The notes beneath the pieces were generated by a model. The model ran no database searches and had not been told where the DNA came from. It saw only the letters and a program-made list of their open reading frames with translations. From Erythroxylum novogranatense (Eukaryota; Streptophyta; Magnoliopsida; Malpighiales; Erythroxylaceae), in contig CM057227.1 in assembly GCA_029891385.1 (NCBI GenBank), forward strand, positions 64,171,567-64,235,566: a DNA stretch of 64,000 nucleotides, written 5' to 3'. Below are positions 11,640 to 24,600 of the stretch, piece by piece. Made by a program: the position numbers and the translations under genes. The first letter of the stretch is position 1. Every line of letters starts with the position of its first letter.

Positions 11640-12690
11640 TCTCTAACTACTAAATAATAAATTCGTAACTACCAAACTATGCACAAAATGGTGCGCTAGG
11701 GTTGAATAACTGAGAGTTGAAATGCAAATGCTATTTTAAATGTTGTAACAAAAGAAAACAAAACACCTCGAATTAATGAAGATGAGCAGCTAATATGGAA
11801 TGAACATAACTAAAAAGAAAAACATAAAGAAAATTTATAAAAGTCTAATAACAATGGTAAAGAAGTGGGTTGGAGATATCTATGGGATTTTGGGATGTTC
11901 ATTGATCCTTGAATCTAAATAAAAGGTACTCTCATCATGGTTTAGCCTATGGACTCGATTGAGCTCTCGAACCCTTAATTTCTTTAAAATAGACAAAACT
12001 AATAAGCTCTAAAATTGCCCCCGATCTCCACTCTAACCTAGAATAGACTCTCCAAGTTTAATAGCAAAGATGCATTAGGTACCAAGAAACAACTAACTTA
12101 GGCCACCTACTCATAAGCTCGGAAGGTGTAACCTAAAGATATGGGATCCTAGACTAGTTGATTAAATATCTTGGCAAATTCAACTAACTTATTGCTACAC
12201 TCGGGAGTCACTATCATATCACACGCTCAACTCTAGCCTTCAAATTAGAAAATTACCTAAAGGTTGATCAAGCCTACATGCAAATCCTAATTCATGACAT
12301 TTATCCTAAATCTCAAACTAATCTATAATTATAAACACCAATTCAAGACAAGTTCAACTTCATTCTCACAATTTCCATCCCTTCACCCTTATAATATCTC
12401 CAAACCCCTAAGTAGTATAGCCACACATGTTCATATCAAGCAAAATAGACATTAAATAAACAAAAATCATACTTACTTAAATAAAACTAAGGCTGGAAAT
12501 TATAAACGTAGTAGTAAAAACCAAACTTCAACATTAACTTAATAGAAATCAAAACCTTTTATCCTAACAAATAACTAATCATAACTCAAATTACAAAATC
12601 TGAGTTAATTGCGTCCAAATGACAATTTTAGCACACATAACTTGCACATAAACCCAAATTAATTAATCAGAAACCTAAGAACAACATGTA
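11640..12690 (-). mobile_element. Decayed LTR-like sequence, minus orientation (part 1)
   Basis: It continues across the three-LTR element into 25350-26268; both flanks have the same character (A/C-rich on the plus strand, no coding). The outer limit near 11640 is a guess. See part 2 for the diagnostic motifs. Confidence 0.4.
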
Positions 12691-12695
12691 TAGAT
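12691..12695. repeat. Target site duplication TAGAT (left)
   Basis: TAGAT directly precedes the first TGTTGG and recurs directly after the last CAACA at 25345-25349. The PBS spacer of this family is itself TAGA followed by T, so the right-hand copy could in part be internal sequence. Confidence 0.7.
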
Positions 12696-15600
12696 TGTTG
12701 GACCCTGATCTTTAATTGGAATTTAGAAATAGTGAATGAAATTGAATGAGTGTTTTTGTGTAAGTATTATGTTATAGATGAAATTATGCTTTAAGGAAAT
12801 TTTGAGTAAAGAATTATGAGTTTTCAATATATTTGATAATTGTGGAGATTTGTATGGATTATGAAAGTTTAAGCGAATGAATTGATTGAAAAGTTAGTAG
12901 AAAATCAAGAAATAAAGAGAAAAGTGAGAGAATTTGAAAAATTAAGAAAGTTGACTTTTGGAGATAGAAAGTTTGACTTGAGAGTTGACTTTTTGTTTGA
13001 GGCAAAATTTGAAAAAATTGTCTTATGGAAACTTGTAGTTTATGTCAAGACCTTTCTGTAGCCATAAAGTTTGATATTTTTCGATATCGAAAGTGAGAGT
13101 TATGATAAGTCAAATTTCGCTTGAAGTTTGACTTTTTGAAGAAAAAGTTGACTTTTTGATTTAGGCAAAATTCGAGAAAATGATTAACATGAAAATTGTA
13201 GCCTCTATTGAGAGCTTTTTGTGGACATAAAGTTTGCTATTTTTCGATGTCGGGATTGAGAGATATGAATTTCTGAAGATATGCTTTGTTTTGAAAATGC
13301 TATTAAGTATAGATTTGTGTGTTCTAGGTTTCGAGGCCACTCGTCGTATGGATTTAGTTTGGATTGGAGTAAGTGATCTTCATGAAAGTTTTAGATGATG
13401 TTTTTATTTTTTCATTGATATAAAGTTTGCAATTTTTCGATATCGGGGCTAGGAGTTATGAGCGATTAAAAATTGGAAGTCGTTTAGGAAAAGCTGTTTT
13501 GGACAGAATCTTTGATTGAGATTTTGACCTCTTTCGAGACCTAATTTGATTTTGAGTTCTTCAGGGAAGTTGTAGATCTTCCTTTGATCTTTCTATTAAC
13601 ATCAAATTTGTCAAATTTCGAGTTCGAAATCGAGAGATATGATTTTTGAAAAGTTCGGTTTTGAAGTTCCGATACTTTGTTTTTAATCCGATCCCTTTTG
13701 TAATCTTTTGCTTATAATTCCTTCGTCCGACATCCGATTGACTAGATTCTCGAAGCGTTGGATTCCTAAGACGATTAATTTCATTTTCATGAAGAATTAT
13801 GGTTTTTAGGAGATTAAATGGAAAGAGATTGATTGAACCTAAGTGAGAGATTTAGTTATAGGTTATAAGTTGGATAATTTTCTGAATATGATTCAGTATT
13901 TTGCAAAATTCGGGAGCTGTACAACTCCGATTGAGTTGATTCTTGAGGGAAAATAAAATTAAGATATAGGGCTACAACTCTTGTGAAGGGATTGAAGTTT
14001 AATTTCATTCCTAAGATTGTTAATTTCTGGACTGAAGTTATGTTAATGTTCAGTCTCGGATTTTGAGAAGGTCCGATAGTATTTTGGCTATAACTTCTTC
14101 ATTTCTGATCCGAATTGAGCGCGGTCGGTGGAGTTGGATTCGTATGATCTAGAGGAACAATTTTTAAGCAGAAAGTTTATCCAAATTATTTCGTTTAGAT
14201 GCTTGAAAACAGGACACAAGTAGTCAGTTTTTCAAGTTCCTACAGGGGCAATTTTGGAAATAGGCAAATAAGTGGAGGGCAACTTGGTCATTTGTGCCCC
14301 ATTTTAATGACTTGGCACCTTGAAATCAGATGAGTGTCGTGGAAGAGTCTGGAAAATGAAGGAAGTGAGATAAAAAGAGGAGAGAAATAACGAAGAGGGA
14401 AAGAAGGAAGAAAAGAAGAAAGAGTAAGGTGAGTTTCGGATTTTTCTTGGGTTTTATAAGTGATTTTCGTTGGTTTTAAGAACAAAGAGGAGGAAGAAGA
14501 TGGAAGTTGTCCATTGAAGCTCAAAAATAAAGAAAATGGTGAAAAAATGGTTTTGTTAAATTGGAAGAGAGAGAGAAGCAAAAGTCAAATTGATGCATTG
14601 GACAAGATGCTAGCATGGAAATAAGGTGGGTAGTATATTTATTTATTGAATTTTAAGCTAAAAATGTGAATTTGAAAATTCAAGAAGCAAAGTTTTGAGA
14701 AATGAATGTTTATAAAATGTTTGGATATTATGATTTTGAAGGATTAATTTCCTTATGTTAGAAATGATTTTAGAAAATACAAGATTTATAAAATCATGTT
14801 TTTAGACAATTTGAGCAATGTGTTTTATGAAACTATACATGTTTTGATTTATGTGAAAGAAATAATTGCATTCATGTTTATGCGTTTGATTTATATCGAT
14901 TAATTGATTTATTGAATATGATTGTATATGTGGAATATGCATGTGTCAAGCTTTTTGACACAATTTGATGTTATGATTTGAAAAATGTGAAAAAAAATCA
15001 AGATATTTGAAAAGTGCCTTCGGGCAATCTGAATTTCCGTTTTCGCTTATGTGTTATGTGGGTTTGGTCAGGTCCTTTAGTGAGTCAGTGCATTGTCTCT
15101 ACTTGTTATAGCCTTCTCCCGGCTGCCCGCTAGTGGCATGGAGTTCCGATCACGGACTCCTTCACTACCAGCATATGCTTGCTATGCGGAAGTGTGCAGT
15201 ACGTCTTGTTATGGACCAAATCAAACCATTTAATGTGTTATTGTGATTTGTGTTGGATGCCGCGGTATAACCCGCAAACACACGCTGTAGTATAACCTGC
15301 AAACACCTACGGGTAGGGTGTGGGGTCCAACATCAAACCATTCTGTTATGTTATGTGATTTTTGATTTTGTTTATGTGCTATGTGATGCATTCATGTTTA
15401 AAGCTGTGCATGATTGGTAAAAAGTTTGAGAATTTGAGAAATGAGAAAGTGAATTTTCAATTATGAATTTCGGAAACTGTTTATGAATGTTTTGGAAAGT
15501 TTGAAAATGGGTTTTTGGATAAATTTCGAATGGGAAATGTTTGAAAATTTTGAAAAGATAATTTTCGCTTTTGTTTCAATTTATAAATATATTATCCACG

Positions 15601-16410
15601 AGCTTAGAGCTCATCCCCTTTCATCCCAATCTCCGGTATTGACGGAGATCGGATGAAAGAGCGTCAAGTTTGATTTTGCGCATTTGTATTTTGTGTAAAT
15701 TGAGAATTGATATTGTTTTGGCTTGAATTGCCTTTTGTGTATATAAAGCGCTTCTTACGGGATGTATATGAATTGAGACTTGGATATTGATTTTATGATC
15801 ACAATTGAGTATGATTATGCTTTATGTTTGTAATTGGATATTGAATGAGGATTTTGTATATGGATTTGAGTTATTGAATGTGGTTGGGATTGATTGAGAT
15901 TTTATATAATCGATTGAGGATTTATGAAGTGTTAGGTTTAGATGTGCGTTCTCTTTGGTGTTATGGATTCGGACGGGAGGTCCGATGATGATTTGTGTTG
16001 TTGGGTTGTGATATTAGAAGTGTTTTACCTTTGCGAAATTTATGATTTGTCAAAATACAGTAGTTATCTTTTGAAATTTCGGTAAAAATCGATTTTAGAT
16101 AAGAAATAGAATAAGAAGTTAGTTTGGTAAAGTTGAGATTTTAGTTAAAAAGAAATGAAAAGAAAGAAAGAATGGGAATATGAGATTAAATTATGCGTGA
16201 GTAAGAAAAAAAATATATACCGGATTTCGGAATGGTACGTCTTAGGGTTTCCAACTCGATTAGTTTCCTATGCTTCATGTTTGCAACGGATGTCGATGTT
16301 TGTTCAGGTTGATTAATTCATTCGCTTTGTATTTGATTCGATTCCGAATTCTGTTTGTTTTCAGTTTCCGCTTTCTGGTTGGGATCCGGTTCCCTGATCG
16401 GGTCCCAACA
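12696..16410 (+). repeat. LTR1 of the three-LTR element (3715 bp)
   Basis: It begins TGTTGGACCCTGATC and ends GGGTCCCAACA, giving a TG...CA with a longer imperfect terminal inverted repeat. Internally it carries four diverged 'modules' at 13028-13660, a GATAAAAAGAGG TATA-like stretch near 14371 with a GA-rich leader, a splice-donor-like AAG/GTGAGT at 14429, and a GC-richer hairpin block at 15100-15330. It differs from LTR2 and LTR3 locally (e.g. 15600-15650). Confidence 0.85.
14370..14435 (+). promoter_or_regulatory. Possible LTR promoter/leader: TATA-like box, GA-rich leader, donor-like site
   Basis: GATAAAAAGAGGAG at about 14371 is followed by a long GA-rich run and then AAGGTGAGT (GT at 14429). 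The arrangement repeats in LTR2 (about 18815-18880) and LTR3 (about 23270-23340). The Athila-like LTRs also show a TATA-like box followed by a GA-rich leader. The transcription start is not determined. Confidence 0.35.
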
Positions 16411-17144
16411 TAGATGGTATCAGAGCCCAGTATTATGATCGTACTTGGGCGTTTGTGACTAGCTAATGTGTATAAGAAGAATATTCAAGCATAAGATTGA
16501 ATTTGTGAGATTGTGATAAAGATAGAGTGCATACCAAAGTGCTTGATAGATGAAGATGCTAAGAATGTTAAGTGATTTTGGGAAATTGTGCATGAAATTG
16601 AGATTTGAAGTTCATGAGGAATTAGGATGATTTGATTTTGTATATTCATTTGTGAGTGAAAGATGAGCATGGAGATGGATTTTTATGAAGTATGTGAAGA
16701 CCTCATTAAGTGATTGATGAGGGTTAAGAACTTTGATGAATTTTAGGTTTGTGATTATAAAATCGTGATTAAAATTTCATGATGAATCTTGAATACTTGC
16801 TTTTGGATATTTATGTGTGTGAGATGAAATGAGGAATGATTGAGAGATGAGATAAAGGATAAAAATATATGTGTGAAAGATCAATAGGTTGATTTTGGAT
16901 GATTATTGGCCCATATTGGGTTCCTTAAGAAATGAGACCATTAACTTGTGAAAATGTGTTAAGAAATATTTTATCTGAGGAAATAGTGTTTTGATATAAA
17001 TGAGAAGTGAAAAATAGTGATTAAGTTAAGAATATGTGTGATAAGAAATTGAGAAGAAAGTAATGTGACTATTATTAGGAGGATATGTTACTTGATGACT
17101 ATATATGAATTTCGAGGACGAAATTCTTTTAAGAGGTGGAGAAA
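16411..17144 (+). mobile_element. Interior 1 of the three-LTR element (734 bp, non-coding)
   Basis: It starts with the PBS TGGTATCAGAGC (16415-16426) after a 4-nt TAGA spacer and ends with the purine tract AAGAGGTGGAGAAA (17131-17144). The 90 bp before the PPT hold the decayed chromovirus pol end. The rest has no ORF. It differs from interior 2 at only about a dozen positions by eye. Confidence 0.85.
16415..16426 (+). other. Primer binding site, initiator tRNA-Met type
   Basis: TGGTATCAGAGC is the standard plant LTR-retrotransposon PBS complementary to the 3' end of initiator tRNA-Met. It lies 4 nt after the LTR end. Confidence 0.9.
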
Positions 17145-20100
17145 TGTTGGACCCCGATCTTTAATTAGAATTTAGAAATAGTAAATAAAATTGAATGAGT
17201 GTTTTGTGTAAGTATTATGTTATAGATGAAATTATGCTTTAAGGAAATTTTGAGAAAAGAATTATGAGTTTTCAATGTATTTGATAATTGTGGAGATTTG
17301 TATGGGTTATGAAAGTTTAAGCGAATGAATTGAATGAAAAGTTAGTAGAAAATCAAGAAATAAAGAGAAAAGTGAGAGAATTTGAAAAATTAAGAAAGTT
17401 GACTTTTGGAGATAGAAAGTTTGACTTGATAGTTGACTTTTTGTTTGAGGCAAAATTTGAGAAAATTATCTTCTGAAAACTTGTAGTTTATGTCAAGACC
17501 TTTTTGTAGTCATAAAGTTTGATATTTTTCGATATCGAAAATGAGAGTTATGATAAGTCAAAGTTCGCTTGAAGTTTGACTTTTTGAAGAAAAAGTTGAC
17601 TTTTTGATTTAGGCAAAATTCGAGAAAATGATCAACATGAAAATTGTAGCCTCTGTTGAGAACTTTTTGTGGACATAAAGTTTGCTATTTTTCGATGTCG
17701 GGATTGAGAGACATGAATTTCTGAAGATATGCTTTGTTTTGAAAATGCTATTAAGTATAGATTTGTGTGTTCTAGGTTTCGAGGCCACTCGTCGTATGGA
17801 TTTAGTTTGAATCGGAGTAAGTGATCTTCATGAAAGTTTTAGATGATGTTTTTATCTTTCCATTGATATAAAGTTTGCAAAATTTTGATATCGGGGCTAG
17901 GAGTTATGAGCGATTAAAAATTGGAAGTCGTTTAGGAAAAGCTGTTTTGGACAGAATCTTTGATTGAGGTTTTGACCTCTTTCGAGACCTAATTTGATTT
18001 TGAGTTCTTCAGGAAAGTTGTAGAGCTTCCTTTGATCTTTCTATTGACATCAAATTTGTCAAATTCTGAGTTCGGAATCGAGAGATATGATATTTGAAAA
18101 GTTCGGTTTTGAAGTTCCGATACTTTGTTTTTAATCCGATCCCTTTTGTAATCTTTTGCTTATAATTCCTTCGTCTGACATCCGATTGATTAGATTCTCG
18201 AAGCGTTGGATTCCTAAGATGATTAATTTCATTTTCATGAAGAATTATGGTTTTTAGGAGATTAAATGGAAAGAGATTGATTGAACCTAAGTGAGAGATT
18301 TGGTTATAGGTTATAAGTTGGATAATTTTCTGAACATGGTACAGTATTTTGCGAAATTCGGGAGCTGTACAACTCCGATTGAGTTGATTCTTGAGGGAAA
18401 ATAAAATTAAGATATAGGGATACAACTCTTGTGAAGGGATCGAAATTTAATTTCTTTCTTAAGATTGTTAATTTCTGGACTGAAGTTATGTTAATGTTCA
18501 GTCTCGGATTTTGAGAAGGTCCGATAGTATTTTGGCTATAACTTCTTCGTTTTTGATCCGAATTGAGCACGGTCGGTGGAGTTGGATTCGTATGATCTAG
18601 AGGAACAATTTTTAAGAAGAAAGATTATCCAAATTATTTCGTTTAGATTCTTGAAAACAGGACGCAAGTAGTCAGTTTTTCAAGTTCCTGCAGGGACAAT
18701 TTTGGAAATAGGCAAATAAGTGGAGGGCAACTTGGTCATTTGTGCCCCATTTTAATGACTTGGCACCTTGAAATCAAATGAGTGTCGTGGAAGAGTCTGG
18801 AAAATGAAGGAAGTGAGATAAAAAGAGGAGAGAAATAACGAAGAGGGAAAGAAGGAAGAAAAGAAGAAAGAGTAAGGTGAGTTTCAGATTTTTTTGGGTT
18901 TTATAAGTGATTTTCGTTGGTTTTAAGAGCAAAGAGGAGGAAGAAGATGGAAGTTGTCCATTGAAGCTCAAAAATAACAAAAATGGTGAAAAAATGGTTT
19001 TGTTAAATTGGAAGAGAGAGAGAAGCAAAAGTCAAATTGAAGCATTGGACAAGATGCTAGCATGAAAATAAGGTGGGTAGTATATTTATTTATTGAATTT
19101 TAAGCTAAAAATGTGAATTTGAAAATTCAAGAAGCAAAGTTTTGAGAAATGAATGTTTATAAAAATGTTTGGATATTATGATTTTGAAGGATTAATTTCC
19201 TTATGTTAGAAATGATTTTTAGAAAATACAAGATTTATAAAAATCATGTTTTTAGACAATTTGAGCAATGTGTTTTATGAAACTATACATGTTTTGATTT
19301 ATGTATGAAAGAAATAATTGCATTGATGTTTATGCGTTTGATTTATATACGATTAATTGATTTATTGAATATGATTGTATATGTGGAATATGCATGTGTC
19401 AAGCTTTTTGACACAATTTGATGTTATGATTTGAAAAATGTCAAAAAAGTCAAGATATTTGAAAAGTGCCTTCGGGCAATCTGAATTTCCATTTTAAACT
19501 TATGTGTTATGTGGGTTTGGTCAGTCCTTTAGTGAGTCGATTACTGTTGTCTCTACTTGTTATAGCCTTCTCCTTTGCTGCTAGTGGCATGGAGTTAGAT
19601 CACGGACTCCTTCACGGTACATATGACCGCTATCTTGGAAGTGTGCGATCGTCTATTATGGACCAAACCAAACCATTTAATGTGTTATTGTGATTTGTGT
19701 TGGATGCCGCGGTATAACCATGAAACACACACCGCAAGATAACTCGCAAACACCTACGGGTGGGGTGTGGGTCCAACATCAAACCATTATGTTATGTTAT
19801 GTGATTTTTGATTTTGTTTATGTGCTATGTGATGCATTCATGTTTAAAGCTGTGCATGATTGGTAAAAAGTTTGAGAATTTGAGAAATGAGAAAGTGAAT
19901 TTTCAATTATGAATTTCGGAAACTGTTTATGAATGTTTTGGAAAATTTGAAAATGGGTTTTTGGATAAATTTCCGAATGGAAAATGTTTGAAAAATTTGA
20001 AAAGATAATTTTCGCTTATGTTTCAATTTATAAATATATTATCCACGAGCTTCCGAGCTCATCCCCCCTTTCATCCCAATCTCCAGGTATTCGAGCAAGA

Positions 20101-20882
20101 GATCGGATGAAAGAGCGTCAAGTTTGATTTTGCCGTATTTGTATTTTTGTGTAAATTGAGAATTGATATTGTTTTGGCTTGAATTGCCTTTTGTGTATAT
20201 AAAGCAGTTCTTACGGGATGTATATGAATTCGAGACTTGGATATTGATTTTATGATCACAATTGAGTATGATTATGCTTTATGTTTGTAATTGGATATTG
20301 AATGAGGATTTTGTATATGGATTTGAGATATTGACTGTGGTTGGGATTGATTGAGATTTTATATAATCGATTGAGGATTTATGAAGTGTTAGGTTTAGAT
20401 GTGCGTTCCTGCTGGTGTTATGGATTCTGGACGGGAGGGTCCGTTGATGATTTGTGTTGTTGGGTTGTGATATTAGAAGTGTTTTACCTTTGCAGAAATT
20501 TTGGTCGTCAAAATACAAAGTTATCTTTATCTTTTAAATTTCGTAAAAATCGATTTTAGATAAGAAATAGAATAAGAAGTTAGTTTGGTAAAGATGAGAT
20601 TTTAGTTAAAAAGAAATGAAAAGAAAGAAAGAATGGGAATATGAGATTAAATTATGCGTGAGTAAGAAAAAAAATATATACCGGATTTCGGAATGGTACG
20701 TCTTAGGGTTTCCAACGCGATTAGTTTCCTATGCTTCATATTTGCAACGGATGTCGATGTTTGTTCAGGTTGATTAATTCGTTCGCTTTGTATTTGATTC
20801 GATTCGCATTCGATTCCGAATTATGTTTGTTTTCAGTTTTCGCTTTCCGGTTGGGATCCGGTTCCCGAATCGGGTCCCAACA
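17145..20882 (+). repeat. LTR2 of the three-LTR element (3738 bp, shared middle LTR)
   Basis: It begins TGTTGGACCCCGATC directly after the PPT and ends CGGGTCCCAACA directly before a PBS. It therefore serves as 3' LTR of the first unit and 5' LTR of the second. Its GC-rich block (19510-19760) differs from LTR1 and LTR3 by several small insertions, deletions and substitutions, unlike the rest of the LTR. Confidence 0.85.
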
Positions 20883-21614
20883 TAGATGGTATCAGAGCCC
20901 AGTATTATGATCGTACTTGGGCGTTTGTGACTAGCTGATGTGTATAAGAAGAATATTCAAGGATAAGATTGAATTTGTGAGATTGTGATAAAGATAGAGT
21001 GCATACCAAAGTGCTTGATAGATGAAGATGCTAAGAATGTTAAGTGATTTTAGGAAATTGTGCATGAAATTGAGATTTGAAGTTCATGAGGAATTAGGAT
21101 GATTTGATTTTGTATATTCATTTGTGAGTGAAAGATGAGCATGGAGATGGATTTTTATGAAGTATGTGAAGACCTCATTAAGTGATTGATGAGGGTTAAG
21201 AACTTTGATGAATTTTAGGTTTGTGATTATAAAATAGTGATTAAAATTTCATGATGAATCTTGATGACTTGCTTTTGGATATTTATGTGTGTGAGATGAA
21301 ATGAGGAATGATTGAGAGATGAGATAAAGGATAAAAATATATGTGTGAAAGATCAATAGGTTGATTTTGGATGATTATTGGCCCATATTGGGTTCCTTAA
21401 GAAATGAGACCATTGACTTGTGAAAATGTGTTAAAAAATATTTTATTTGAGGAAATAGTGTTTTGATATAAATGAGAAGTGAAAAATAGTGATTAAGTTA
21501 AGAATATGTGTGATAAAAAATTGAGAAGAAAGTAATGTGACTATTATTAGGAGGATATGTTACTTGATGACTATATATGAATTTCGAGAACGAAATTCTT
21601 TTAAGAGGGGGAGA
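20883..21614 (+). mobile_element. Interior 2 of the three-LTR element (about 732 bp, non-coding)
   Basis: It has the same organisation as interior 1: PBS TGGTATCAGAGC at 20887-20898, a pol-end relic at about 21580-21602 (ttcgagaacgaaattctttt), and the PPT AAGAGGGGGAGAA at about 21603-21615. No ORF is present. Confidence 0.85.
20887..20898 (+). other. Primer binding site, initiator tRNA-Met type (second copy)
   Basis: TGGTATCAGAGC, identical to the first PBS and at the same 4-nt spacing from the LTR end. Confidence 0.9.
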
Positions 21615-24600
21615 ACCCCGATCTTTAATTGGAATTTAGAAATAGTAAATGGAATTGAATGAATGTTTTGTGTAAGTATTATGTTATAGATGAAATTATG
21701 CTTTAAGAAAATTTTGAGAAAAGAATTATGAGTTTTCAATGTATTTGATAATTGTGGAGATTTGTATGGGTTATGAAAGTTTAAGCGAATGAATTAATTG
21801 AAAAGTTAGTAGAAAATCAAGAAATAAAGAGAAAAGTGAGAGAATTTGAAAAATTAAGAAAGTTGACTTTTGGAGATAGAAAGTTTGACTTGAGAGTTGA
21901 CTTTTTGTTTGAGGCAAAATTTGAGAAAATTGTCTTCTGGAAACTTGTAGTTTATGTCAAGACCTTTCTGTAGCTATAAAGTTTGATATTTTTCGATATC
22001 GAAAGTGAGAGTTATGATAAGTCAAAGTTCGCTTGAAGTTTGACATTTTGAAGAAAAAGTTAACTGTTTGATTTAGGCAAAATTCGAGAAAATGATCAAC
22101 ATGAAAATTGTAGCCTCTGTTGAGAGCTTTTTGTGGACATAAAGTTTGCTATTTTTCGATGTCGGGATTGAGAGATATGAATTTCTGAAGATATGCTTTG
22201 TTTTGAAAATGCTATTAAGTATAGATTTGTGTGTTCTAGGTTTCGAAGCCACTCCTCGTATGGATTTAGTTTGAATTGGAGTAAGTGATCTTCATGAAAG
22301 TTTTAGATGATGTTTTTATCTTTCCATTGATATAAAGTTTGCAAATTTTTGATATCGGGGCTAGGAGTTATGGGCGATTAAAAATTGCAAGTCGTTTAGG
22401 AAAAGCTGTTTTGGACAGAATCTTTGATTGAGGTTTTGACCTCTTTCGAGACCTAATTTGATTTTGAGTTCTTCAGGGAAGTTGTAGAGCTTCCTTTGAT
22501 CTTTCTATTGACATCAAATTTGTCAAATTCTGAGTTCGGAATCGAGAGATATAATTTTTGAAAAGTTCGGTTTTGAAGTTCCGATACTTTGTTTTTAATT
22601 CGATCCCTTTTGTAATCTTTTGCTTATAATTCCTTCGTCCGACATCCGATTGACTAGATTCTCAAAGCGTTGGATTCCTAAGACAATTAATTTCATTTTT
22701 ATGAAGAATTATGGTTTTTAGGAGATTAAATGGAAAGAGATTGATTGAACCTAAGTGAGAGATTTGGTTATAGGTTATAAGTTGGATAATTTTCTGAACA
22801 TGGTTCAGTATTTTGCGAAATTCGGGAGCTGTACAACTCCGATTGAGTTGATTCTTGAGGGAAAATAAAATTAAGATATAGGGCTACAACTCTTGTGAAG
22901 GGATCAAAATTTAATTTCTTTCCTAAGATTGTTAATTTCTAGACTGAAGTTATGTTAATGTTCAGTCTCGAATTTTGAGAAGGTCCGATAGTATTTTGGC
23001 TATAACTTCTTCGTTTCTGATCCGAATTGAGCGCGGTCGGTGGAGTTGGATTCGTATGATCTAGAGGAACAATTTTTAAGCAGAAAGTTTATCCAAATTA
23101 TTTCGTTTAGATGCTTGAAAATTGGAAGTCAGTTTTTCAAGTTCCTGCAGGGGCAATTTTGGAAATAGGCAAATAAGTGGAGGGCAACTTGGTCATTTGT
23201 GCCCCATTTTAATGACTTGGCACCTTGAAATCAGATGAGTGTCGTGGAAGAGTCTGGAAAATGAAGGAAGTGAGATAAAAAGAGAAGAGAAATAACGAAG
23301 AGGGAAAGAAGGAAGAAAAGAAGAAAGAGTAAGGTGAGTTTCAGATTTTTCTTGGGTTTTATAAGTGATTTTCGTTGGTTTTGAGAGCAAAGAGGAGGAA
23401 GAAGATGGAAGTTGTCCATTGAAGCTCAAAAATAACGAAAATGGTGAAAAAATGGTTTTGTTAAATTGGAAGAGAGAGAGAAGCAAAAGTCAAATTGAAG
23501 CATTGGACAAGATGCTAGCATGAAAATAAGGTGGGTAGTATATTTATTTATTGAATTTTAAGCTAAAAATGTGAATTTGAAAATTCAAGAAGCAAAGTTT
23601 TGAGAAATGAATGTTTATAAAAATGTTTGGATATTATGATTTTGAAGGATTAATTTCCTTATGTTAGAAATGATTTTTAGAAAATACAAGATTTATAAAA
23701 ATCATGTTTTTAGACAATTTGAGCAATGTGTTTTATGAAACTATACATGTTTTGATTTATGTGTGAAAGAAATAATTGCATTCATGTTTATGCGTTTGAT
23801 TTATATACGATTAATTGATTTATTGAATATGATTGTATATGTGGAATATGCATGTGTCAGGCATTTTGACACAATTTGATGTTATGATTTGAAAAATGTG
23901 AAAAAAAATCAAGATATTTGAAAAGTGCCTTCGGGCAATCTGAATTTCCGTTTTCGCTTATGTGTTATGTGGGTTTGGTCAGGTCCTTTTGTGAGTCAGT
24001 GCACTGTCTCTACTTGTTATAGCCCTCTCCCGGCTACCCGTTAGTGGCATGGAGTTCCGATCACGGACTCCCTTCACTACACATGGCTGCTATCTTGGAA
24101 GTGTGCGATCGTCTGTTATGGACCAAACCAAACCATTTAATGTGTTATTGTGATTTGTGTTGGATGCCGCGGTATAACCCGCAAACACACGCCGCAGTAT
24201 AACCTGCAAACACCTACGGGTGGGGTGTGGGGTCCAACATCAAACCATTCTGTTATGTTATGTGATTTTTGATTTTGTTTATGTGCTATGTGATGCATTC
24301 ATGTTTAAAGCTGTGCATGATTGGTAAAAAGTTTGAGAATTTGAGAAATGAGAAAGTGAATTTTCAATTATGAATTTCGGAAACTGTTTATGAATGTTTT
24401 GGAAAGTTTGAAAATGGGTTTTTGGATAAATTTCTGAATGGGAAATGTTTGAAAATTTTGAAAAGATAATTTTCACTTATGTTTCAATTTATAAATATAT
24501 TATCCACGAGCTTCCGAGCTCATCCCCCCTTTCATCCCAATCTCCAGGTATTCGAGCAGGAGATCGGATGAAAGAGCGTCAAGTTTGATTTTGCCGCATT

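Noticed and set aside
14288..14581. Antisense 97-codon frame repeated at 18774-19028 and 23193-23486
   Set aside because: It is the complement of the purine-rich leader of the three LTRs, giving a low-complexity Ser/Leu/Phe protein. It recurs only because the LTRs are duplicated, and one copy is already broken.
18009..18425. 138-codon minus-strand frame in LTR2, the longest in the window
   Set aside because: The homologous positions in LTR1 and LTR3 carry stops, no domain is recognisable, and it runs antisense to the repeat modules.
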